Shown in pieces: positions 35,001 to 43,130 of a stretch of DNA of 64,000 nucleotides. Made by a program: the position numbers and the translations under genes. The stretch comes from an uncultured Lachnospiraceae bacterium (lineage in GTDB: Bacteria; Bacillota; Clostridia; Lachnospirales; Lachnospiraceae): positions 106,298 to 170,297 of the forward strand of contig CAJUJP010000003.1 of assembly GCA_910586615.1 (NCBI GenBank). Reading direction: 5' to 3'. Each line of letters opens with the position of its first letter. Position 1 is the first letter of the stretch. The notes beneath the pieces are model-generated. The model worked only from the letters and a program-made list of their open reading frames with translations. It had not been told where the DNA came from and did not search any database.

Positions 35001-38000
35001 TGACTTTAAAGATAGTATTACTCTCCTCAAACCCTTCTGCAACAATATAAATCGCATATCTATCTGCAGCTGCAAACACAGATTTGTCAATAACAAGATT
35101 TGTCTTGTTATCTGTCACTTTTTCTGCATCTACTGCTGTACCGTTTACATACACGGTTTTAGCCGCATTTTTCCACTTCTCATTTGCCTCGGTATAGGAA
35201 ACGGTGACATCATCTGTTCCCGCTTTTCCCGCACCGGGAGAGGCAATGGTGCCGGGCATTGAATTTTCATCATCTTCCGTCATCGGCCGGAAAATAACAT
35301 TATCCAGATAAATATTGTACGGGTTACTTCCGTCGTTAGGCGCTGTGACTCCGCCATACGTCATACTTCCCATCACAATATCGAATCTTGCAGCAGTTCC
35401 TGCATCTAATCCTTTCCATATAAGTTTGTAAGATTTCTTCTCTTTGGAAAGCACAACACTGCCGTTGGCATTTGCAAATGCCGGACTGCTTCCGTCAGGC
35501 TGTATATGTACATTGATCGGTCTCTCCACATCTGACCATGCATCAAAAGTAACAACATAATCGCCCGCCGCATAATCCAGATCCTGATATAACTGGAAAT
35601 GCCAGTCTTCACCACCATCATATACGTGATTGATTACCGCCACACCGTCTTCATTTACATCAAAGGAACCGCCTGCGGTCCAATCTGCCAGATAAAATGT
35701 CCAGCCGGACTTTCCTGCTGAAAATGTACCGTTGGCCAGCAGATTTCCTGATGCATCCAAAACAGTCAGGTTGATCGTCTTTGTCGCCACAAATCCTTCC
35801 GCCTTAACGGAAAATGTATACACGCCCTCTTCCGCAACAAGCGAACTGTCGATGGTAATTTTATTTGCCGCTTTATCGATTGTAATCTTATCAGCCGGAA
35901 CTTCAACGCCATTCAGTTTGTACTGTTTGTCAGCGTTCTCCCATTCGGCCTCCATATCTGTACCTTCATATTTTACAACAACAGGTGAACCCGCTTTCGC
36001 TTTGCCGTCCTGTGCAAGACTTACCGGCCGCTTATAGCCGTCCTTTTCCGGAAGATCCGCATAAACTACAACATTGTCAAGGAGCAGCGTATATAATTCA
36101 CTCTGAACCGGTCCGAGATACAATGCAAATTCACCGCTGCCGCTGCCCGCGAACACTTCGCTTTCATACGTGTGCGTACCGGCCTGCAGAGTGATCTCCC
36201 TCTGAATACCACCCAGTTCTAACGTATAAGTCTTGTCAGCAGGCAGTGTATAATCAAATTTCACCTTATAGGGAACGCCCTTTGTCAAGGTCATGCTTGA
36301 TGATTTAATACCGACACAATAAAATGTAGCATTGGCTTCGACTTTCGCCTTTACCTCTAGCTGACCATCGGCATTTACCTTGCTCTCCTGCCATCCGCCC
36401 GCTTCACTCCAGATATTCCATCCGTCTATTCCGTTTGAAAAATCACCGTTATACAGCGGATACAGTTCAACCTTGCTGTAATCTACATTATTGTAGCTGG
36501 TACGTACCAGTCTCACATTGTCAATCTTCGCATCTCCCTTAAATGTGAGCATCAGCTTACCGCCTGCATCTGTTTTGCCCTCCGGCTGTGTAAATTTCCA
36601 CTCAACCTTAGAAGCTCCTGCTTCCACACTCTTTGTTCCAGATGCATAGCCGTCTGTCCCGTCATGATTCGTTACTGCCAGGTCAATATCCTGTGCCGCA
36701 GCGCTGTCCACATCAAAGGTAAGTACATAATCGTCCTTCTGAAGCAGATTCATACCATACTGCCACATGGAGACCGGATCGCCTGCGGTTGCTTTGATCT
36801 CAGCTTTCCGCTCCTTATTTTCTCTTACAACAGAAACCTTTTCCGGTTCATCCGCTGTGCCCCAATGCCAGTAGAGCAGGCCGTCTGTACCGTTGCTGAA
36901 TCCGCCGTTATACACATGGTTGCCGTCTCCCAGAGGCGCTTTATCATCATCCTCGCCCTCATCTTCCGATACACCGTCGATCAGTTTCACCGTAACATCA
37001 CTCAGATATACGTTACCCGCTGAAGTCGCCAGGTTAAACTCGAATCTCGCCGTAGGGTCTGTTTCCCCTGTCATTGTGAATTTATGTGTATATGTTGTAG
37101 GCGTGGTGGTAAGCTTATCCGAATAGTTGCCGGAATAAACTGCCCATCCGTTGTCACCGTCACCGCCGATCTTTAATGCGATATCCGCCTTTTGTTTTGC
37201 TTCATCTGTATATGCGCTATACGATATTTCATAAGAATATCCTTTTATAACCGGGAAGTACTGCAGCATCTGCGAAGAATAAGTCTCGCTTCCCACGCTG
37301 TTGACTGCAACCTTCAGATAATTCTTATCTCCGTTCTTCGTCTTGGACCATTCTGCCTTACCGTTTCCGTTGGTCGGAATCAAAAGCGGCGCCCAGTATC
37401 CCCTCTCAATCTTCCAGGAATCTGCTGTCGTATAAGGTTCCGTTTGCATTGCGGAAAAATCGCTGTCCTTGATGAAATTGCCGTTTCCATCTGCCGTTGC
37501 CAGCAGTTCCTTTGCCGTCTCACTTTCATCCTTCTCAGTCTCAGGCTGCGTGATGTCCCAGCCGTCGTAACCTTCTGCCCTCTGATACCATCTGACGTAG
37601 TCAACATCCATGTCAACACCGTTTTCATCCACCGCGATTTCAGTCGTTCCCGAATCAAACGTTCCGCCCAGTGCAAGATTCAACAGCACATAGAATTCTT
37701 CATCGAAAGGCGCCGGATACGGATAATTACCGCTCTCACTCTCCACACTGTACCAATTGCTGACTTCACTGTAAAGTTTTCCGTCCACATACCATTTCAT
37801 GACAGTGGGATCCCATTCGATCGTATATAAATGGTACTGTTCGATAGTATCTCCGTTCTCAAAATTATATGTTTTACCTGTGGAAGAGTTATTCGGCCAT
37901 ACATTGCCGTAATGGATCGTTCCGCAGACCTCGCCCGGAAGACGTCCTCTCGCTTCCATAATATCGATCTCACCGCTGGCTGCCCATGTGCCGTACTCCG

Positions 38001-39891
38001 AATCATGAGGCAGCATCCAGAATGCAGGCCAGATACCGTTTCCGGCAGGCATTTTGATCTTTGCCTCAACCTTACCGTATGTATCGATCTTCAGCGGTGT
38101 TCCTGTAGCCGCCTTTCCATCCGCACCGATCTCCTCTTTCACGGTACGAAGTCTTGCAGATGTATAGCTGCCGTCCGCTTCCTTTTTACCTGTTATGGTA
38201 AGCTTACCATCTGCCACAGATGTATTTGCTTTGGAATTTGTATAAATCTGCGCCTCGCTGTTACCCCATCCGGAAACACCGTATGCCGACCCGTTACCGG
38301 TCTGGTAATCCCATTTCGTTGTATCAAGAGATGTACCACTGAATTCATCATTCCAGATCACGTCCCAGTTGTCCGTCGTATCTGCCGCATACACTACCTG
38401 ATAAACCGGCGCGAAGTTAAAGTTTTCTTTTTCAAACTCAATCTTATATGTTCCGGCACCCGGAAAAAGATCAGATGCAAGCTCAATGGAGCCGTTCTGA
38501 ATCGTAACCTTGCTCAAATCTTCCACTGCCGCGCCGTTTATTTTCAATGAATAATCTTCAAATTTAAATTCTTCATTATCGGCTACATAAGTAAGAGTAA
38601 CCGCACTGCCCGCTTTCGCCTGTGCAAGCTGCTCGGAAACAATGATATTATTCTTTACTTCCGGCTCTTTAAGACCTGCCTGCTCCGCAGTCAATGTAAA
38701 AGTTGTGGTCGCCGCTTCACTTCGTCCTACACTGTTGATTGCCACAAGTGAAACTGTGTGTTCTCCTGCCGCATAGACATTTGAGGCAAAATAAGGCGGT
38801 ACGCCCGCTTTGTTTTCTACCTCAACCAGCACTTCATCATCCACCGAAATTTCCCAGCTGGAAACATCATCAGCGCTGACACCTGCCCAGGATATAAAAA
38901 TCTTTTTATAATTAGGGGTATCTTTCTCATCCCACCATTTTGCTGTCAGACCCACCGGCTTCTTGGGTGCTTCCGGGATAACCTCACCGGGCTCGGCATC
39001 CGGGTCAATCACGATAACGTGCTCATAATCCGGCCGTGCATGTCCTGCCCCGCCATTAATATAATACAGAATCGCACCGGTTCCCTCTGTCACCGATACC
39101 GTCACGGCCTTCTGTGTTTGATCTTCATTTTCCACCAGATTGGTTGCGCCAACCCCTCCGATGAAATCGCCGCCATTGCTGACATGTGCCTTGGCCGCAG
39201 AAGCATAACTGTCATATTCCTTATACCAAAGCATCTCTATATTGGCATAACATTTATCATCTGAATTTGCGAAGAAGGTAACCTCTTTTTTCTCCTCGTC
39301 ATAGGTCGCCCCATGTGTACCGGAGGCTTCAAATTCGTTGTTAACAGCCTGATCTGCATCCGGATCTCTTGGTCCCTCTTGTTCTGAACCGTCCTCTGAC
39401 GGATCATCCGGTGTATCCGGGTTTATACCCCCCCCCACAGGATTTTCACCGTCTTCTTCTGTTTCATCCAACGGAGGTGTGATATCTTCGCCATCTTCTT
39501 CTGATGGATCTGTCACACTATCGCCGCCTTCTTCATCCGACGGATCCGAAGGCTCAACACCTTCAATTCCTTCCGATGAATCATCATCTCCCTCTGACGG
39601 ATTCGACGGTGCCTGATTCTCCACATCTTCCGAAGGGGCTGTCGTCTCATCATCTCCCGCTTCATCCGACGGTGCCGTCGTATCTTCATCCCCGGTTTCC
39701 TCCGACGGTGCCGTCACATCATCACCGGCATTCTCTTCCGGAAGCATCGTCGCTGCATCATCCTCGTTCACTACAGGCGTCTCTTCTTCCGCCCGGACCG
39801 TAAGCGCCGGTACATTAACGGAAGTAAGTACCATTGCCAGACTGAGCATAAAAGTCAGAAGCCGCTTGCGAAACGTTCTGCCATACCTCAT
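32059..39891 (-). CDS. Giant secreted multimodular GH16 beta-glucanase
   Basis: This protein has 2610 residues and a signal peptide (~1-35, ending TVRAEE). An acidic Pro/Ser/Thr-rich linker spans ~36-180 and includes GGG codons read from a G9 run. The GH16 domain is at ~510-770: WNDEFSG at its start and GEIDIMEA at ~636-643, the ExDxxE catalytic set. About five CBM4/9-like modules follow (~797-960, 992-1134, 1144-1277, 1375-1534, 1634-1800), separated by Ig-like modules, then FIVAR-like helices (~1800-1960) and several beta repeats with the theme ATVKGKGNFK (~1990-2585). No LPXTG or SLH anchor is seen. It probably degrades beta-1,3/1,3-1,4-glucan outside the cell. AAGGAGG precedes the ATG. 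Confidence 0.92.
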   Translation of the reverse strand: MRYGRTFRKRLLTFMLSLAMVLTSVNVPALTVRAEEETPVVNEDDAATMLPEENAGDDVTAPSEETGDEDTTAPSDEAGDDETTAPSEDVENQAPSNPSEGDDDSSEGIEGVEPSDPSDEEGGDSVTDPSEEDGEDITPPLDETEEDGENPVGGGINPDTPDDPSEDGSEQEGPRDPDADQAVNNEFEASGTHGATYDEEKKEVTFFANSDDKCYANIEMLWYKEYDSYASAAKAHVSNGGDFIGGVGATNLVENEDQTQKAVTVSVTEGTGAILYYINGGAGHARPDYEHVIVIDPDAEPGEVIPEAPKKPVGLTAKWWDEKDTPNYKKIFISWAGVSADDVSSWEISVDDEVLVEVENKAGVPPYFASNVYAAGEHTVSLVAINSVGRSEAATTTFTLTAEQAGLKEPEVKNNIIVSEQLAQAKAGSAVTLTYVADNEEFKFEDYSLKINGAAVEDLSKVTIQNGSIELASDLFPGAGTYKIEFEKENFNFAPVYQVVYAADTTDNWDVIWNDEFSGTSLDTTKWDYQTGNGSAYGVSGWGNSEAQIYTNSKANTSVADGKLTITGKKEADGSYTSARLRTVKEEIGADGKAATGTPLKIDTYGKVEAKIKMPAGNGIWPAFWMLPHDSEYGTWAASGEIDIMEARGRLPGEVCGTIHYGNVWPNNSSTGKTYNFENGDTIEQYHLYTIEWDPTVMKWYVDGKLYSEVSNWYSVESESGNYPYPAPFDEEFYVLLNLALGGTFDSGTTEIAVDENGVDMDVDYVRWYQRAEGYDGWDITQPETEKDESETAKELLATADGNGNFIKDSDFSAMQTEPYTTADSWKIERGYWAPLLIPTNGNGKAEWSKTKNGDKNYLKVAVNSVGSETYSSQMLQYFPVIKGYSYEISYSAYTDEAKQKADIALKIGGDGDNGWAVYSGNYSDKLTTTPTTYTHKFTMTGETDPTARFEFNLATSAGNVYLSDVTVKLIDGVSEDEGEDDDKAPLGDGNHVYNGGFSNGTDGLLYWHWGTADEPEKVSVVRENKERKAEIKATAGDPVSMWQYGMNLLQKDDYVLTFDVDSAAAQDIDLAVTNHDGTDGYASGTKSVEAGASKVEWKFTQPEGKTDAGGKLMLTFKGDAKIDNVRLVRTSYNNVDYSKVELYPLYNGDFSNGIDGWNIWSEAGGWQESKVNADGQLEVKAKVEANATFYCVGIKSSSMTLTKGVPYKVKFDYTLPADKTYTLELGGIQREITLQAGTHTYESEVFAGSGSGEFALYLGPVQSELYTLLLDNVVVYADLPEKDGYKRPVSLAQDGKAKAGSPVVVKYEGTDMEAEWENADKQYKLNGVEVPADKITIDKAANKITIDSSLVAEEGVYTFSVKAEGFVATKTINLTVLDASGNLLANGTFSAGKSGWTFYLADWTAGGSFDVNEDGVAVINHVYDGGEDWHFQLYQDLDYAAGDYVVTFDAWSDVERPINVHIQPDGSSPAFANANGSVVLSKEKKSYKLIWKGLDAGTAARFDIVMGSMTYGGVTAPNDGSNPYNIYLDNVIFRPMTEDDENSMPGTIASPGAGKAGTDDVTVSYTEANEKWKNAAKTVYVNGTAVDAEKVTDNKTNLVIDKSVFAAADRYAIYIVAEGFEESNTIFKVMLAGDGNLILGGDMNDKDLWTVYDEDADNLSSGWIAGGKYVLDYTAGYYHTEWNCWVNWSSQLKKENIPVESGKSYTLIFEAYTDLEGGRDIILEHAKSTAGDQQKNQETIHINQGYGVYALTINADGTYDDYVVNMLLGPIGKNLQIDTANGEGKNEVPHKLLIDNVTMLEAGQTNKIILKAVLAEYADQKDDSAISEAYAKAQAVFDNDAASQAEINDAVTALRTAGGAPVIPEKPTDPAGPGEDDETARKELTELIEQYGNVEQYVSGEHAYTDATYEAYLSALKEAGKCAADEKAGKEKYNAAKAALETAYRSLKNREGLWAMEVPEQYYTGAKITPEIEVWHGYTMLTLKKDYTVAFKNNINAGQAVATVKGKGNFKDKAEITFTILPKALSSEEITVTDVYAIMKANGTVTNPKPVVKYGKKTLKNGTDYTVDFSAVDSSKDADGKVTPGIYDITIYARKTDGSDALNYSGSRMIKYHVRSNDTLLMSKAVITLSAKSVDYENRFDEKGEPAVKVTKVKIGRDEITEPADLEKNFDISYENADQSGKATVTVTAKDGTKYYGSKPATYTVEGTKLTAAKYNVTGIEKEYTYTGKPIYVSENADGSAGTLNVSTKDAEPVKLEEGKDYTVSYKTGKVEGAHTNAGTVSVTITGINAYTGTIKKTFKIMPFDLENYSKENAPSALTFQADNTARYTKTGAKPAFTLTFDGHRLLEKTDYTVSYAGNTRVKTGEQSATMTVKGKGNFKGKIPYKYEVVNASAADAEAVAADIVMPAQLSKLKTTVKVVEKETGKALKAGTDYEKVITYFNDSECKTHITEDNFNTLQIDSVVYARIVMKGNYAGTGDTPGELTAQFRLYDNAKKLSNGSKFVVKVQPELNDPAIACDTKGNPIYTAELIEPKVTVTPKGSETALVEGVDYEVSYSNNVNKGKATATVTGIGNGYGGSKSVKFSIVSADMKWADEIMNKISSFFSNLF
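39428..39436 (-). repeat. G9 homopolymer inside the GH16 gene
   Basis: Nine consecutive Gs on the coding strand, at codons ~152-154, upstream of the catalytic domain. A one-base slip would truncate the enzyme within the linker. The present length keeps the frame open. Confidence 0.9.
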
Positions 39892-39923
39892 AATAAATTC
39901 CTCCTTTTATTTGATTGTATTTT

Positions 39924-39989
39924 AATGTTTTCTGCATGTACTTGAATCACTGCAGAAAACATTTATACCTTTTTTGTTTACTATGGTAA
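39924..39989 (-). promoter_or_regulatory. GH16 promoter with adjoining 13-bp inverted repeat
   Basis: TTACCA (39984-39989) and TATAAA (39962-39967) are 16 bp apart on the minus strand. Right after the -10, arms 39924-39936 and 39951-39963 form a perfect 13-bp inverted repeat (AATGTTTTCTGCA) with a 14-nt loop. It would lie at the start of the mRNA, so it may be an operator or a 5' stem-loop. Confidence 0.55.
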
Positions 39990-40219
39990 TTTTTTATAAT
40001 ATTTTTGAGATAAAACGAAATACTTTCATGTTTTTTTCGGATACTATGTCGATATTTGTCGATTATATGTCCTTAGATTTTGCATTTTTCACAAATTTAC
40101 ACAGACATGCCCGATAATTAATTATAAAATGTTTTTTAGTCTGGATTTAAGTATCCATTTTTTATCAAAGTGTCATTTTTTTAGTTTCTCTTTCAAATTA
40201 CATTAATCTCCATTCCGAA

Positions 40220-40251
40220 GCGTTTACGCGACGGGGCGGCACAAATTTGTG
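40220..40251. promoter_or_regulatory. Two palindromes in the GH16/GGDEF divergent region
   Basis: GCGTTTACGC (40220-40229), a LacI-family operator-like palindrome, and the perfect 12-bp palindrome CACAAATTTGTG (40240-40251) lie 10 bp apart, ~60 bp upstream of the GGDEF gene promoter. The rest of the ~490-bp region is AT-rich, without other genes; no c-di-GMP riboswitch was recognised. Confidence 0.5.
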
Positions 40252-40310
40252 TGCTATACAGATGCCCGAAAACATCTTTACACTTAATACTGAACTTTCA
40301 AAATGTGTTG

Positions 40311-40339
40311 TTGTTTTTTGAAACATCGTCCCTTATACT
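40311..40339 (+). promoter_or_regulatory. Promoter of the sensor-GGDEF gene (TTGTTT-N17-TATACT)
   Basis: TTGTTT (40311-40316) and TATACT (40334-40339) are 17 bp apart, 45 bp before the ATG. Confidence 0.6.
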
Positions 40340-40383
40340 TGGAAATAGAATCAGAGTAACCGGAATCAAAGGAGGCTGAGCAC

Positions 40384-42291
40384 ATGTATCACTCAAAGAA
40401 AATCGGCGTATTCGTTTCCCATATCGTAGGGGAATACCAGCGTACCATCTGTCAGGGAATCATAGACCAGGCCTCGGAGTACGGTTACTTCGTGGAAATC
40501 TTTTCTTCTACGGACGAAGAAAGTCCGGGGAACTACAGGCTTGGCGAGACCAGCATCCTTCATATTCCGAACTTTGATGATTTTTGCGGTATTATCTTCA
40601 TTTCCAGCACTTACCTCACAGACGATCTGCCCCGGGTGATTTCCAAAACACTGCAGGCCAAATGTAACTGCCCCATTCTTGAAGTTACGCATCAGCACGG
40701 GCAGTATCCTTCCATAGCATTAGATAATGATTCCGCCGTCGGCCAGCTCACGGAACATTTGATCGGAACACACGGATTTAAACGCATCTGTTATCTGGGA
40801 AACACGCAGGAAGCTTATTTTTCAGACCACCGCAGAAGTATCTTTGAGCAGACCATGGCAAAACACGCCCTGCCGGTCACAGAGCAGGAAATTTTTGAAT
40901 GCACCTATGCAGTTGCAGATTTTGAAGCGGCGGCGGAACATTTTACCGCCACAGGCAAGCCTGACGCCATCGTCTGCTACAATGACCGCATGGCCCTCTG
41001 CATGATCAAAGCTCTTCTTGGCCGGGGATATCGGGTTCCCGAAGACATCGCCATAACAGGTACTGATATGCTTGAGGAGGGTCAGTCGATTAATCCGCCT
41101 TTAACATCGGTCACCTTTCCCACCAGGGAAATGGGAGTCCGGGCTGTCGAGCTTCTTTTTTCTGCGATTCACGGCGAAGAGCTTCCGCCTGTCACAGTCA
41201 TTACGGCCCGGCCACACATTGGCGGCTCCTGCGGATGCCCGGCTACTCACAATAAGAACCCTTTTCATTTTCAACATGCTATGGGACTTAAAGTGGGACA
41301 GTACGAAAATATAATTACAAACAACATACATATGGCTTCTTCTTTGCTTGTCACCATGGATATCAATGCAGGAATGGATTTGCTTGCAAATTTTGTTACC
41401 CGGATTCCCGGATGCAGTGAGCTCTATCTTTGTCTGTATTCCGACTGGGACTCCGTCTCCTCCCATATCCGTACCATCACTTTTTCCGAGGATGATTCCG
41501 GAAATCAGGACGTGGTTCTTCTGAAATTTTCTTATAAAAACGGCAGGAGAATGCATGAATGCAGTTTTACCAAGCAAAATCCGCTTCCCGACTACCTTTT
41601 CGACAGTGAAGCCGCCGGCTATATCTTTTTCCCTTTGTATTTCTGTGAAAAAGCCTACGGCTATATAACCATTGCATACGAAAATAATCAGGTTCTCTGT
41701 GAAGTTGATTTTCTCTCATGGATCATGAACGTCAGCAGTATGCTGCACAACATTGCCGAGAACAAGCGTACCGGACTTCTTGTCAACCGCCTGGAAAAGC
41801 TTTATATGCATGATGAAATGACCGGGTTATATAACCGCCACGGATATAAGCTCATGGCAGAAGAACTGATTGAAAAAGCACAGGATTCCGGCGCCAGAAT
41901 TTCTTCCTTTGTGCTTGATCTGGACGGATTGAAGAAGATCAACGACACCTACGGACACAGCGAAGGTGATTTTGCCATCGGCATACTCGGCCAGGCTCTG
42001 AAAAATGCTGTCAAAGAAGGGGATATCTGTGCCAGACTGGGCGGCGACGAATTCTATCTGCTGACTTCAGGATATACGGATGAGGAAATCACTGTCCTGA
42101 TCTACAAAGTTAACCAGTATCTGGCACATTACAACGATCTGCATCCCAGAAAATATGCTATTTCCGCAAGTATTGGAGTAGCTACGGAAACTGCCGGACC
42201 GGAATTCGACTTAAAGCAGCTTTCAGAAAAAGCTGACCAGGCGATGTATGAACAGAAGCGGTCTAAAAAAAATGAACAGGCCGGTTTATAA
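40384..42291 (+). CDS. LacI-type sugar-binding domain fused to GGDEF diguanylate cyclase
   Basis: This protein has 635 residues, with no signal peptide, no TM segment and no DNA-binding HTH. Residues 5-295 are a periplasmic-binding-type sugar domain as in LacI regulators (KIGVFVSHIVGEYQ, DAIVCYNDRMALCM, PPLTSVTFPTREMG). Residues ~310-460 look like a GAF-type sensor. A GGDEF domain occupies ~470-625, with MTGLYNRHGY and an intact RLGGDEF active site; the inhibitory RxxD site is replaced by KEGD. It probably makes c-di-GMP in response to a cytosolic sugar. Because it is divergent from the GH16 gene, beta-glucan products are plausible ligands (inference). GGAGG lies 8 nt before the ATG. Confidence 0.9.
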   Translation: MYHSKKIGVFVSHIVGEYQRTICQGIIDQASEYGYFVEIFSSTDEESPGNYRLGETSILHIPNFDDFCGIIFISSTYLTDDLPRVISKTLQAKCNCPILEVTHQHGQYPSIALDNDSAVGQLTEHLIGTHGFKRICYLGNTQEAYFSDHRRSIFEQTMAKHALPVTEQEIFECTYAVADFEAAAEHFTATGKPDAIVCYNDRMALCMIKALLGRGYRVPEDIAITGTDMLEEGQSINPPLTSVTFPTREMGVRAVELLFSAIHGEELPPVTVITARPHIGGSCGCPATHNKNPFHFQHAMGLKVGQYENIITNNIHMASSLLVTMDINAGMDLLANFVTRIPGCSELYLCLYSDWDSVSSHIRTITFSEDDSGNQDVVLLKFSYKNGRRMHECSFTKQNPLPDYLFDSEAAGYIFFPLYFCEKAYGYITIAYENNQVLCEVDFLSWIMNVSSMLHNIAENKRTGLLVNRLEKLYMHDEMTGLYNRHGYKLMAEELIEKAQDSGARISSFVLDLDGLKKINDTYGHSEGDFAIGILGQALKNAVKEGDICARLGGDEFYLLTSGYTDEEITVLIYKVNQYLAHYNDLHPRKYAISASIGVATETAGPEFDLKQLSEKADQAMYEQKRSKKNEQAGL

Positions 42292-42334
42292 AATTCGCTT
42301 CGCAAACTTGAATGTACAAAGAATTTTTTCATGC

Positions 42335-42365
42335 AAAAAAGTGCCGGTTTCCCGACACTTTTTTG
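42335..42365. terminator. Bidirectional intrinsic terminator
   Basis: AAAAAAGTG-CGG and CCG-CACTTTTTT form a stem with a 4-nt loop and T/A runs on both sides. It separates the convergent GGDEF gene and tRNA-Ser. Confidence 0.88.
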
Positions 42366-42375
42366 ATAGTTATAA

Positions 42376-42463
42376 CGGAGAAAGAGGGATTTGAACCCTC
42401 GCGCCGCGCAAGCGACCTACACCCTTAGCAGGGGCGCCTCTTCAGCCTCTTGAGTATTTCTCC
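42376..42463 (-). tRNA. tRNA-Ser (anticodon GCU)
   Basis: An 88-nt cloverleaf on the minus strand. The acceptor arm GGAGAAA pairs with TTTCTCC and is followed by discriminator G. The anticodon stem CGCCC/GGGTG encloses loop CTGCTAA with anticodon GCT (reads AGC/AGU). The long variable arm is typical of tRNA-Ser, and GGTTCAAATCC is the T-loop region. CCA is not encoded. Confidence 0.95.
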
Positions 42464-42576
42464 ACAGTCTGAACTATCCTCTACCAATATACATATTTCA
42501 GCCCACGCTTATTTTACAGCGCACAATTAATTATATCCGCGGTCTGCCCGTTTGTCAACGACTTTTTTTCCGGCTG

Positions 42577-43113
42577 TCATCGCCCCACTGACTCATACAG
42601 ATCCTTTCCACGGGAATCGATCACAACGATCACCGGAAAATCTTTCACTTCCAGTCTGCGGACAGCCTCGGTTCCAAGATCGTCATAGGCGATCACTTCC
42701 GACTTTGTGATGGATCTGGACAGCAGTGCACCCGCGCCGCCCACTGCCGCAAAATAGACTGCACCGTTTCTGACAATCGCTTCTTTCACAGCGTCCGACC
42801 GCTTACCTTTGCCGATCATACCGATCAGTCCTCTATCTAAAAGATCCGGCGTATACTTATCCATACGGCTGGCGGTGGTTGGGCCTGCGGAACCGATCGG
42901 CCTGCCCTCTCTGGCCGGTGACGGACCCATATAATAAATCACATTCCCTTCCGTGTCAATGGGAAGCGCCTCTCCCCGTTCCAGTGCTTCATACATTCTC
43001 TTATGTGCCGCATCTCTGGCCGTGTAGATCGTCCCGGTTATATACACATAATCACCGGCCTGCAGTTTTTTTGCATCTTCTTTGTTCATAGGCGCCTGTA
43101 TATGCTGTTCCAT
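42577..43113 (-). CDS. Class I fumarate hydratase, beta subunit
   Basis: A 178-residue subunit matching the C-terminal half of class I (4Fe-4S) fumarases and tartrate dehydratase beta (TtdB/FumA type): LQAGDYVYITGTIYTARDAAHKR near residue 20, GPTTASRMD in the centre, and VIVVIDSRGKDLY at the end. With the alpha subunit 18 bp upstream it interconverts fumarate and malate. L-tartrate dehydratase is an alternative, although a lone two-subunit fumarase is common in clostridia. GGAGG precedes the ATG. Confidence 0.9.
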   Translation of the reverse strand: MEQHIQAPMNKEDAKKLQAGDYVYITGTIYTARDAAHKRMYEALERGEALPIDTEGNVIYYMGPSPAREGRPIGSAGPTTASRMDKYTPDLLDRGLIGMIGKGKRSDAVKEAIVRNGAVYFAAVGGAGALLSRSITKSEVIAYDDLGTEAVRRLEVKDFPVIVVIDSRGKDLYESVGR

Positions 43114-43130
43114 TGTTCCTCCGTCCCCTC

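Noticed and set aside
37192..38550. Two long plus-strand frames inside the GH16 gene
   Set aside because: They lie opposite the GH16 catalytic and first carbohydrate-binding modules and are Arg/Cys/Ile-rich without any motif.
39892..40383. c-di-GMP riboswitch between the GH16 and GGDEF genes
   Set aside because: Only palindromes and promoter elements are visible; none of the conserved riboswitch strings is present.
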